From: Megalopta genalis
Taxonomy: Eukaryota; Arthropoda; Insecta; Hymenoptera; Halictidae
NCBI RefSeq assembly: GCF_051020955.1
Contig: NW_027476096.1
Span: forward strand, 2,790,001-2,854,000
Direction of reading: 5' to 3'
Length of the DNA: 64,000 bases
The notes beneath the pieces were generated by a model. That model ran no database searches and was not told where the DNA came from. It worked only from the letters and a program-made list of their open reading frames with translations. This document shows positions 13,681-26,660 of the stretch, one piece after another (the first letter of the stretch is position 1; every line of letters starts with the position of its first letter). The position numbers were made by a program, and so were the translations under genes.

Positions 13681-16600
13681 TCAACTGCATGCGAAACAAC
13701 AATTTAGCTTTAAATCGATGCGAAACACATAATTTAACTCCAAATCAATGCGAAGTAGAAGACTTTGCTTCAAATCCATGCGAAACACATGATTTAGCTT
13801 CAAATCAATGCGAAGTAGAAGGGTTATCTTCGAATCCATGCGAAACAAATGATTTAGCTTCAAACACTTGTGATATACATGATTTACCTTCAACTGCATG
13901 CGAAATAAACGAGTTAGCTTCAAATCCATGCGCAACACATGATTTAGCTTCAAATCAATGCGAAGTAGAAGGGTTATCTTTGAATCCATGCGAAACAAAT
14001 GATTTAGCTTCAAACAAATTGTGATATACATGATTTAGCTTCAACTGCATGCGAAACAACCTAGTTAGCTTCAAATCCGTGCGAAACACATGATTTAGCT
14101 TCAAATCAATGCGAAGTAGAACGATTATCTTCGAATCCATGCAAAACAAATGGTTTAGCTTCAAACACTTGTGATATACATGATTTAGCTTCAGCTGCAT
14201 GCGAAACAAACTAGTTAGCTTCAAATCCATGCGAAACACATGATTTAGCTTCAAATCAATGCGAAGTAGAAGGATTATCTTCGAGTCCATGCAAAACAAA
14301 TGATTTAGCTTCAAACAAATTGTGATATACATGATTTAGCTTCAACTGCATGCGAAACAAACAAGCTAGCCTCAAATCCAAGCGAAACACATGATTTATC
14401 TTCAAATCAATGCGAAGTAGAAGGCATAGCTTCAAATCCATGGGAATAAAATGGTTTAGCTTCAAATACTTGTGATATACATGAATTAGATTCAAATCAA
14501 TGCGAAGTAGAAGGGTTATCTTCGAATCCATGCGAAACAAATGATTTAGCTTCAAACACTTGTGATATACATGATTTAGCTTCAACTGCATGCGAAACAA
14601 ACGATTTAGCTTCAAATCCATGCGAAACACATGATTTAGGTCCAAATCAATGCGAAGCAGAAGGCTGATGTTCGAATCCATGCGAAACAAAGGTTTTGCT
14701 TCAAATACTTGTGATATACATGGTTCAGCTTCAAGTGCATGCGAAATAAACGAGTTAGCTTTAAATCCATGCGCAACACTTGATTTAGCTTCAAATCAAT
14801 GCGAAGAAGATGGGTTATCTTTGAATCCATGCGAAACAAATGGTTTAGCTACAAACACTTGTGATATACATGATTTAGCTTCAACTGCATGCGAAACAAA
14901 CGAGTTAGCATCAAATCCTTGCGAAACACATGATTATCTTCAAATCAATGCGAAGAAGAGGGGTGATCTTCGAATCCATGCTAATCAAATGGTTCATATT
15001 CAAATACTTGTGATATACATGATTTAGCTTCAACAGCATGCGAAACAAGCGAGTGATCTTCAAAAACCATGCGAAACACATGATTTAGCTTCAAATCGAT
15101 GCGAAGTAGAAGGCTTATCTACGAATCCATGCGAAACAAATGGTTTAGCTGCAAATATTTGTGATATACATGATTCAGCATCAACTGCATGCGAAACAAA
15201 CGAGTTAGCTTCAAATCCATGCGAAACACATGATTTAGCTTCAAATCAATGCGAAGAAGAAGGATTATCTTCGAATCCATGCAAAACAAATGGTTTAGCT
15301 TCAAACAAAATGTGATATACATGATTTAGCGTCAACTGCATCCGAAATAAACGAATTAGCTTTAAATCCATGCGAAACACATGATTTAGCTCCAAATCAA
15401 TGACAAGTAGAAGGCATAGCTTCAAATCCATGGGAATCAAATGGTTTATCTTCAAATACCTGTGATATGCATTACTTATCTTCAACTGCATGCGAAACAA
15501 ACGAGTTAGCTTCAAATCCATGCGAAACACATGATTTAACTCCAAATCAATGCGAAGTAGAAGTCTTTGCTTCAAATCCATGCGAAACACATGATTTAGC
15601 TTCAAATCAATGCGAAATAGAAGGATTATCTTCGAATCCATGCGAAACAAATGATTTAGCTTCAAACAATTGTGATATACATGATTTATATGCAAGTGCA
15701 TGCGAAACAAACGAGTTAGCTTTAAATCCATGCGAAACACGTGATTTAGCTCCAAATCAATGCGAAGTAGAAGGCATAGCTTCAAATCCAAGTGAAACAC
15801 ATGATTTTGCTCCAAATAAATGCGAAGTGGAAGAATCATCTTTGAATCAATGTGAAACAAATGGTTTAGCTTCAAATACTTGTGATATACATGATTTAGC
15901 TTCAAATCAATGCGAATTAGAAGGGTTATCTTCGAATCCATGCGAAACAAATGATTTAGCTTCAAACACTTGTGATATACATGATTTAGCTTCAACTGCA
16001 TGCGAAACAAACGAGTTAGCTTCAAATCAATGCGAAACACATGATTTAGCTTCAAACCAATGCGAAGAAGAAGGATTATATTCGAATCCATGCGAAACAA
16101 ATGGTTTCGCTTCAAACACTTGTGATATACATGATTTAGCTTCAACAGCATGCGAAACAAACGAGTTAGCTTCAAAAACCATGCGAAACACATGATTTAG
16201 CTTCAAATCGACGCGAAGTAGAAGGCTTATCTACGAATCCATGCGAAACAAATGGTTTAGCTTCAAACACTTGTGATATACATGATTTTGCTTCAGCTGC
16301 ATGCGAAACAAACTAGTTAGCTTCAATCCATGCGAAACTCATGATTTAGCTTCAATTCAATGCAAAGTAGAAGAGTTATCTTTGAATCCATGCGAAACAA
16401 ATGGTTTAGCTTCAAACACTTGTGTTATACATGATTTAGCTTCAACTGCATGCGAAACAACGAGGTAGCTTTAAACCCATGCGAAACACATGATTCAACT
16501 TCAAATCAATGCGAAGTAGAAGGCATTGCTTCAAATCCATGCGAAACACATGATTTAGCTTCAAACCAATGCGAAGTAGAAGGATTATCTTCGAATCCAT

Positions 16601-19600
16601 GCGAAACAAATGGTTTAGCTTCAAACACTTGTGATATACATGATTTAGCTTCAAGAGCATGCGAAACAAACGTGTTAGCTTCAAATCCTTGCGAAACACA
16701 TGATTTAGCTTCAATTTAATGCGAAGTAGAAGGCTTAGCTTCAAATCCATGCCAATCAAACGTTTTAGCTTCAAATACTTGTGATATACATGATTTAACT
16801 TCAACCGCATGTGATACAAACGAGTTATTTTAAAATCAAGCGACGCACATTATTAAGCTTGAAATCAATGCGAAGAAGAAGGATTATATTCGAATCCATG
16901 CGAAACAAATGGTTTCGCTTCAAACACTTGTGATATACATGATTTAGCTTCAACAGCATGCGACACAAACGAGTTAGCTTCAAAAACCATGCGAAACACC
17001 TGATTTAGCTTCAAATCGACGCGAAGTAGAAGGCTTATCTACGAATCCATGCGAAACAAATGGTTTAGCTTCAAACACTTGTGATATACATGATTTTGCT
17101 TCAGCTGCATGCGAAACAAACTAGTTAGCTTCAATCCATGCGAAACTCATGATTTAGCTTCAATTCAACGCAAAGTAGAAGGGTTATCTTTGAATCCATG
17201 CGAAACAAATGGTTTAGCTCCAAACACTCGTGTTATACATGATTTAGCTTCAACTGCATGCGAAACAACGAGGTAGCTTTAAACCCATGCGAAACACATG
17301 ATTCAACTCCAAATCAATGCGAAGTAGAAGGCTTTGCTTCAAATCCATGAGAAACACATGATTTAGCTTCAAACCAATGCGAAGTAGAAGGATTATCTTC
17401 GAGTCCATGCAAAACAAATGATTTAGCTTCAAACAAATTGTGATATACATGATTTAGCTTCAACTGCATGCGAAACAAACAAGCTAGCCTCAAATCCAAG
17501 CGAAACACATGATTTATCTTCAAATCAATGCGAAGTAGAAGGCATAGCTTCAAATCCATGGGAATAAAATGGTTTAGCTTCAAATACTTGTGATATACAT
17601 GAATTAGATTCAAATCAATGCGAAGTAGAAGGGTTATCTTCGAATCCATGCGAAACAAATGATTTAGCTTCAAACACTTGTGATATACATGATTTAGCTT
17701 CAACTGCATGCGAAACAAACGAGTTAGCTTCAAATCCATGCGAAACACATGATTTAGGTCCAAATCAATGCGAAGCAGAAGGCTAATGTTCGAATCCATG
17801 CGAAACAAAGGTTTTGCTTCAAATACTTGTGATATACATGATTTAGCTTCAACTGCATGCGAAACAACCTAGTTAGCTTCAAATCCATGCGAAACACACG
17901 ATTTAGGTCCAAATCAATGCGAAGCAGAAGGCTAATGTTCGAATCCATGCGAAACAAAGGTTTTGCTTCAAACACTTGTGATATACATGATTTAGCTTCA
18001 GCTGCATGCGAAACAAACGAGTTAGATTGAAATCCATGCGAAACACTTGATTTAGCTTCAAATGAATGCGAAGTAGAAGGGTTATCTTCGAATACATGCG
18101 AAACAAATGGTTTAGCTTCAAATACTTGTTATATACATGATTAAGCTTCAACGGCATGCGAAACAAACGAGTTAGTTTCAAATCCAGCGAAAAATATGAT
18201 TTAAGGTCAAATCGACGTGAAGTAGAAGGCTTAGCTTCAAATCCAAGTGAAACACATGATTTAGCTTCAAATCAATGCGAAGTGGAAGACTGATCTTTGA
18301 ATCAATGCGAAACAAATGGTTTAGCTTCAAATACTCGTGATATACATGATTTAGCTTCAACAGCATGCGAAACAAACGAGTTAGATTGAAATCCATGCGA
18401 AACACTTGATTTAGCTTCAAATCAATGCGAAGCAGAAGGATTATCTTCGAGTCCATGCAAAACAAATGATTTAGCTTCAAACAAATTCTGATATACATGA
18501 TTTAGCTTCAACTGCATGCGAAACAAACAAGCTAGCCTCAAATCCAAGCGAAACACATGATTTACCTTAAAATCAATGCGAAGTAGAAGGCATAGCTTCA
18601 AATCCATGGGAATAAAATGGTTTAGCTTCAAATACTTGTGATATACATGATTTAGCTTCAACTGCATGCGAAACAACCTAGTTAGCTTCAAATCCGTGCG
18701 AAACACATGATTTAGCTTCAAATCAATGCGAAGTAGAACGATTATCTTCGAATCCATGCAAAACAAATGGTTTAGCTTCAAACACTTGTGATATACATGA
18801 TTTAGCTTCAGCTGCATGCGAAACAAACTAGTTAGCTTCAAATCCATGCGAAACACATGATTTAGCTTCAAATCAATGCGAAGTAGAAGGATTATCTTCG
18901 AATCCATGCAAAACAAATGATTTAGCTTCAAACAAATTGTGATATACATGATTTAGCTTCAACTGCATGCGAAACAAACAAGCTAGCCTCAAATCCAAGC
19001 GAAACACATGATTTATCTTCAAATCAATGCGAAGTAGAAGGCATAGCTTCGAATCCATGGGAATAAAATGGTTTAGCTTCAAATACTTGTGATATACATG
19101 ATTTAGATTCAAATCAATGCGAACTAGAAGGGTTATCTTCGAATCCATGCGAAACAAATGATTTAGCTTCAAACACTTGTGATATACATGATTTAGCTTC
19201 AACAGCATGCGAAACAAACGAGTTAGCTTCAAAAACCATGCGAAACACATGATTTAGCTTCAAATCGACGCGAAGTAGAAGGATTATCTTTGAATCCATG
19301 CGAAACAAATGGTTTAGCTTCAAACACTTGTGTTATAAATGATTTAGCTTCAACTGCATGCGAAACAAACGAGTTAGCTTCAAATCCTTGCGAAACACAT
19401 GATTATCTTCAAATCAATGCGAAGAAGAGGGGTGATCTTCGAATCCATGCTAATCAAATGGTTCATATTCAAATACTTGTGATATACATGATTTAGCTTC
19501 AACAGCATGCGAAACAAACGAGTGATCTTCAAAAACCATGCGAAACACATGATTTAGCTTCAAATCGATGCGAAATAGAAGGATTATCTTCGAATCCATG

Positions 19601-21780
19601 CGAAACAAATGATTTAGCTTCAAACAATTGTGATATACATGATTTATATGCAAGTGCATGCGAAACAAACGAGTTAGCTTTAAATCCATGCGAAACACGT
19701 GATTTAGCTCCAAATCAATGCGAAGTAGAAGGCATAGCTTCAAATCCAAGTGAAACACATGATTTCGCTCCAAATAAATGCGAAGTGGAAGAATCATCTT
19801 TGAATCAATGCGAAACAAATGGTTTAGCTTCAAATCCTTGCGAAACACATGATTTAGCTTCAATTTAATGCGAAGTAGAAGGCTTAGCTTCAAATCCATG
19901 CCAATCAAACGTTTTAGCTTCAAATACTTGTGATATACATGATTTAACTTCAACCGCATGTGATACAAACGAGTTATTTTAAAATCCAAGCGAAGCACAT
20001 TATTAAGCTTGAAATCAATGCGAAGAAGAAGGATTATATTCGAATCCATGCGAAACAAATGGTTTCGCTTCAAACACTTGTGATATACATGATTTAGCTT
20101 CAACAGCATGCGAAACAAACGAGTTAGCTTCAAAAACCATGCGAAACACATGATTTAGCTTCAAATCGACGCGAAGTAGAAGGCTTATCTACGAATCCAT
20201 GCGAAACAAATGGTTTAGCTTCAAACACTTGTGATATACATGATTTTGCTTCAGCTGCATGCGAATCAAACTAGTTAGCTTCAATCCATGCGAAACTCAT
20301 GATTTAGCTTCAATTCAATGCAAAGTAGAAGGGTTATCTTTGAATCCATGCGAAACAAATGGTTTAGCTTCAAACACTTGTGTTATACATGATTTAGCTT
20401 CAACTGCATGCGAAACATACGAGTTAGCTTTAAATCCATGCGAAACACATGATATAGCTCAAAATCAATGCGAAGTAGAAGGCTTTGCTTCAAATCCATG
20501 CGAACCACATGATTTAGCTTCAAACCAATGCGAAGTAGAAGGATTATTTTCGAATCCATGCGAAACAAATGGTTTAGCTTCAAACACTTGTGATATACAT
20601 GATTTAGCTTCAACAACATGCGAAACAAACGTGTTAGCTTCAAATCCTTGCGAAACACATGATTTAGCTTCAATTTAATGCGAAGTAGAAGGCTTAGCTT
20701 CAAATCCATGCCAATCAAACGTTTTAGCTTCAAATACTTGTGATATACATGATTTAACTTCAACCGCATGTGATACAAATGAGTTATTTTAAAATCCAAG
20801 CGAAGCACATTATTAAGCTTGAAATCAATGCGAAGAAGAAGGGTGATCTTCGAATCAATGCTAACCAAATGGTTCATATTCAAATGCTTGTGATATAATT
20901 GATTTAGATTCAAGTGCATGCGAAACAAACGAGGTAGCTTCAAATCCATGCGAAACACATGATTTAGCTTCAAACCAATGTGAAGTAGAAGGGTTATCTT
21001 CGAATCCATGCAAAACAAATGATTTAGCTTCAAACAAATTGTGATATACATGATTTAGCTTCAACTGCATGCGAAACAAACAAGCTAGCCTCAAATCCAA
21101 GCGAAACACATGATTTATCTTCAAATCAATGCGAAGTAGAAGGCATAGCTTCAAATCCATGGGAATAAAATGGTTTAGCTTCAAATTCTTGTGATATACA
21201 TGATTTAGCTTCAACTGCATGCGAAACAAACGAGTTAGCTTCAAATCCATGCGCAACACATGATTTAGCTTCAAATCAATGCGAAGTAGAAGGGTTTTCT
21301 TTGAATAAATGCGAAACAAATGGTTTAGCTTCAAACACTTGTGTTATACAAAATTTAGCTTCAACTGCATGCGAAACAACGAGTTAGCTTTAAACCCATG
21401 CGAAACACATGATTCAACTCCAAATCAATGCGACGTAGAAGGCTTTGCTTCAAATCCATGCGAAACACATGATTCAGCTTCAAACCAATGCGAAGTAGAA
21501 GGGTTATCTTCGAATCCATGCGAAACAAATGGTTTAGCTTCAAACACTTGTGATATACATGATTTAGCTTCAACAGCATGCGAAACAAACGAGTTAGCAT
21601 CAAAAACCATGCGAAACACATGATTTAGCTTCAAATCGATTCGAAGTAGAAGGCTTATCTACGAATCCATGCGAAACAAATGGTTTAGCTGCAAATACTT
21701 CTGATATACATGATTCAGCATCAACTGCGTGCGAAACAAACGAGTTAGCTTCAAATCCATGCGAAACACATGATTTAGCT
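13681..21780. repeat. Mosaic stretch with re-used 0.3-0.8-kb blocks
   Basis: These are pentamers in which the same blocks recur at several spacings. About 14258-14722 matches 17376-17840 (offset 3,118). About 14030-14570 matches 18647-19187 (offset 4,617). About 16058-16590 matches 16866-17398 (offset 808) and, in longer form, about 20016-20820. A block with an extra base in D (CAAATTGTGATATAC) and the E-to-A join ACAAGCTAGCCTCAAATCC recurs near 14310, 17430, 18480, 18930 and 21040. Coordinates are by eye and approximate. Confidence 0.78.
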
Positions 21781-22044
21781 TCAAATCAATGCGAAGTGGA
21801 AGTCTGATCTTTGATCAATGCGAAACAAATGGTTTAGCTTCAAATACTCGTGATATACATGATTTAGCTTCAACAGCATGCGAAACAAACGAGTTAGATT
21901 GAAATCCATGCGAAACACTTGATTTAGCTTCAAATGAATGCGAAGTAGAAGGGTTATCTTCGAATACATGCGAAACAAATGGTTTAGCTTCAAATACTTG
22001 TTATATACATGATTTAGCTTCAACAGCATGCGAAACAAACGAGT

Positions 22045-23480
22045 TCGTTTCAAATCCAGCGAAAAATATGATTTAAGGTCAAATCGACGTGAAGTAGAAG
22101 GCTTAGCTTCAAATCCAAGTGAAACACATGATTTAGCTTCAAATCAATGCGAAGTGGAAGACTGATCTTTGAATCAATGCGAAACAAATGGTTTAGCTTC
22201 AAATACTCGTGATATACATGATTTAGCTTCAACAGCATGCGAAACAAACGAGTTAGATTGAAATCCATGCGAAACACTTGATTTAGCTTCAAATGAATGC
22301 GAAGTAGAAGGGTAATCTTCGAATACATGCGAAACAAATGGTTTAGCTTCAAATACTTGTTATATACATGATTTAGCTTCAACAGCATGCGAAACAAACG
22401 AGTTCGTTTCAAATCCAGCGAAAAATATGATTTAAGGTCAAATCGACGTGAAGTAGAAGGCTTAGCCTCAAATCCAAGTGAAACACACGATTTAGCTTCA
22501 AATCAATGCGAAGTGGAAGACTGATGTTTGAATCAATGCGAAACAAATGGTTTAGCTTCAAATACTCGTGATATACATGATTTAGCTTCAACAGCATGCG
22601 AAACAAACGAGTTAGATTGAAATCCTTGCGAAACACTTGATTTAGCTTCAAATGAATGCGAAGTAGAAGGGTTATCTTCGAATACATGCGAAACAAATGG
22701 TTTAGCTTCAAATACTTGTTATATACATGATTTAGCTTCAACAGCATGCGAAACACACGAGTTAGATTCAAATCCAGCGAAAAATATGATTTAAGGTCAA
22801 ATCGACGTGAAGTAGAAGGCTTAGCTTCAAATCCAAGTGAAACACATGATTTAGCTTCAAATCAATGCGAAGTGGAAGACTGATCTTTGAATCAATGCGA
22901 AACAAATGGTTTAGCTTCAAATACTCGTGATATACATGATTTAGCTTCAACAGCATGCGAAACAAACGAGTTAGATTGAAATCCATGCGAAACACTTGAT
23001 TTAGCTTCAAATGAATGCGAAGTAGAAGGGTTATCTTCGAATACATACGAAACAAATGGTTTAGCTTCAAATACTTGTTATATACATGATTTAGCTTCAA
23101 CAGCATGCGAAACACACGAGTTAGATTCAAATCCAGCGAAAAATATGATTTAAGGTCAAATCGACGTGAAGTAGAAGGCTTAGCTTCAAATCCGTGTGAA
23201 ACAAATTATTTAGCTTCAAATTAATGCGAAGTAGAAGGCGTAGTTTCAAATCCATGCGAAACAAATGGTTTAGCTTCAAATACTTGTGATATACATAATT
23301 TAGCTTCAACTGCATGCGATACAAACGAGTTAGCTTCAAATCCATACGAAACACATGATTTAGCTGCAAATCAATGTGAAGTAGAGGGCTTATCTTCAAA
23401 TCCATGCGAATCAAATCGTTTAGCTTCAAATACTTGTGATATACATGATATAGCTTCAACAGCATGCGAAACAAACGAGT
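22045..23480. repeat. 359-base sub-array, four units
   Basis: The units are 22045-22403, 22404-22762, 22763-23121 and a more diverged 23122-23480. A partial unit precedes them from about 21780. Each unit is twelve monomers in the order A B, A B C D E, A B C D E. It is two pentamers plus an extra A-B dimer, with one base missing in the first A (AAATCCAGCGAAAAATATG). The following B reads TAAGGTCAAATCGACGTGAA. An isolated earlier example of this marker dimer is near 18180. Confidence 0.93.
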
Positions 23481-24199
23481 TAGTTTCAAATCCAGCGAAA
23501 AATATGATTTAAGGTCAAATCGACGTGAAGTGGAAGGCTTAGCTTCAAATCCATGCGAAACACATGCTTTAAATTCAAATCAATGCGAACTAGAAGGGTT
23601 ATCATCAAATCCGTGCGAATCAGATGGTTTTGCTTCAAATACTTGTGATATACTTGATTTAGCTTCAACAGCATGCGAAACAAACGAGTTAGCTTCAAAT
23701 CCATGCGAAACATATGGTTTAACATCAAATCAATGCGAAGCAGAAGGCTGATGTTCGAATCCATGCGAAACAAATGGTTTAGCTTCAAATACTTGTGATA
23801 TATATGATTTAGCTTCTACTGCATGCGAAACAAACGAGTTAGCTTCAAATCCATGCGAAACACATGATTTAGCTTCAAATCAATGCGAAGAAGAAGGGTG
23901 ATCTTCGAATCCATGCTAATGAAATGGTTCATATTCAAATACTTGTGATATACATGATTTAGCTTCAACTGCATGCGAAACATACGAGTTAGCTTTAAAT
24001 CCATGCGAAACACATGATTTAGCTCCAAATCAATGCGAAGTAGAAGGCATAGCTTCAAATCCATGGGAATCAAATGGTTTATTTTCAAATACTTGCGATA
24101 TTCATGACTTAGCTCCAAATGCATGCGAAACAAACGAGTTAGCTTCAAATCCAAGCGAAACACATGAATTAACTCCAAATCAATGCGAAGTAGAAGTCA

Positions 24200-24886
24200 T
24201 AGCTTCAAATCCATGGGAATAAAATGGTTTAGCTTCAAATACATGTGATATACATGATTTAGCTTCAACTGCATGCGAAACAAACGAGTTAGCTTCAAAT
24301 CCAAGCGCAACACATGATTTAGCTTCAAATCAATGCGAAGTAGAAGGGTTATCTTCGAATCCATGCGAAACAAATGGTTTAGCTTCAAACAGTTGTGATA
24401 TACATGATTTATTTTCAACTGCATGCGAAGCAACGAGTTAAATTTAAATCCATGCGAAACACATGATTTAACTCCAAATCAATGCGAAGTAGAAGGCTTA
24501 GCTTCAAATCCATGCGAAACAAGTGGTTCAGCTTCAAATACTTGTGATATACATGATTTAGCTTCAACAGCATGCGAAACTAACGAGTTAGCTTCAAATC
24601 CATGCGAAACAAATGATTTAACATCAAATCAATGCGAAGTAGAAGGCATAGCTTCAAATCCATGGGAATAAAATGGTTTAGCTTCAAATACATGTGATAT
24701 ACATGATTTAGCTTCAACTGCATGCGAAACAAACGAGTTAGCTTCAAATCCAAGCGCAACACATGATTTAGCTTCAAATCAATGCGAAGTAGAAGGGTTA
24801 TCTTCGAATCCATGCGAAACAAATGGTTTAGCTTCAAACAGTTGTGATATACATGATTTATTTTCAACTGCATGCGAAGCAACGAG
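24200..24886. repeat. 449-base internal duplication
   Basis: About 24200-24437 recurs at 24649-24886, an offset of 449 bases (15 monomers minus one). The shared marker is CAAACAGTTGTGATATAC followed by GATTTATTTTCAACTGC and GCGAAGCAACGAG. Because of the larger duplications the same pair reappears near 28844-29530 and 33551-34237, and a further single copy of the marker lies near 33290. Confidence 0.87.
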
Positions 24887-26660
24887 TTAGCTTTAAATCC
24901 ATGCGAAACACATGATTTAAGTCCAAATCAATGCGAAGTAGAAGGTTTAGCTTCAAATCCATGCGAATCAAACGGTTTAGCTTCAAATACTTGTGATATA
25001 CATGATTTACATTCAAGTGCATGCGAAACAAACGAGTTAGCTTCAAATCCATGCGAAACACATGATTTAGCTTCAAATCAACGCGAAGAAGAAGGGTCAT
25101 CTTCGAATCCATGCTAATCAAATGGTTCAGATTCAAATACTTGTGATATGCATGATTTAGATTAAACAGCATGCGAAACAAACGAGTTAGCTTCAAATAC
25201 ATGCAAAACAAATGGTTTAGCTTCAAAGACCTGTGATATACATGATTTAGCTTCAACTGCATGCGAAACAAACGAGTTAGCTTTAAATCCATGCGAAACA
25301 CATGATTTAGCTTCAAATCAATGCGAAGTACAAGGCTTAGCTTCAAATCCAAGCGAAACAAATTATTTAGCTTCAAATCAATGCGAAGTAGAAGGCGTGG
25401 TTTGAAGTCCATGCGAAACAAACGGTTTAGCTTCAAATGCTTGTGATATACATAATTTAGCTTCAACTGCATGCGAAACAAACGAGTTAGCTTAAAATCC
25501 ATACGAAGCACATGATTTAGCTGCAAATCAATGCGAAGTAGAGGGCATATCTTCAAATCCATGCGAAATAAAATCGTTTAGCTACAAATACTTGTGATAT
25601 ACATGATTTAACTTCAACTGCATGTGATACAAACGAGTTAGCTTAAAATCCAAGCGGAACACATGATATAGCTTCAAATCAATGCGAAGTAGGAGGCATA
25701 GCTTAAAATGCATGGGATTAAAATGGTTTAGCTTCAAATACTTGCGATATACATGATTTAGCTTCAACTGCATGCGAAACATTCGAGTTAGCTTTAAATC
25801 CATGCGAAACACATGATTTAGCTCCAAATCAATGCGAAGTAGAAGGCATAGCTTCAAATCCATGGGAATCAAATGGTTTATTTTCAAATACTTGTGATAT
25901 TCATGACTTAGTTTCAAATGCATGCGAAACAATCGAGTTAGCTTCAAATCCAAGCGAAACACATGATTTATCTTCAAATCAATGCGAAGTAGAAGGCTTA
26001 GCTTCAAATCCCTGCGAAACAAGTGGTTCAGCTTCAAATACTTGTGATATACATGATTTAGCTTCAACTGCATGCGGAACATACGAGTTAGCTTTAAATC
26101 CATGCGAAACACATGATTTAGCTCCAAATCAATGCGAAGTAGAAGGCATAGCTTCAAATCCATGGGATTCAAATGGTTTATTTTCAAATACTTGTTATAT
26201 TCATGACTTAGCTCCAAATGCATGCGAAACAAATGAGTTAGCATTAAATCCATGCGAAACACATGATTTAGCTCCAAATCAATGCGAAGTAGAAGGCATA
26301 GCTTCAAATCCATGGGAATCAAATGGTTTATCTTCAAATACTTGTGATATGCATGACTTATCTTCAACTGCATGCGAAACAAACGAGTTAGCTTCAAATC
26401 CATGCGAAACACATGCTTTAAATTCAAATCAATGCGAACTAGAAGGGTTATCATCAAATCCGTGCGAATCAAATGGTTTAGCTTCAAATACTTGTGATAT
26501 ACATGATTTAGATTCAAGTGCATGCGAAACAAACGAGTTAGATTCAAATCCATGCGAAACACTTGCTTTAGCTTCAAATCAATGCGAAGTAGAAGGGTTA
26601 TCATCGAATCCATGCGAAACAACTGGTTTAGCTTCAAATACTTATGATATACATGATTTC

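Larger units (their letters stand above)
22017..26660. repeat. 4,644-base tandem duplication, copy 1
   Basis: This is identical, as far as I compared, to the directly following 26661-31304. The left edge is set by a mismatch at 22016 (GATTTAGC here, GATTTCGC in copy 2). The length is 155 monomers (31 pentamers) minus six bases. It contains the 359-base sub-array and an internal 449-base duplication. Confidence 0.93.
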
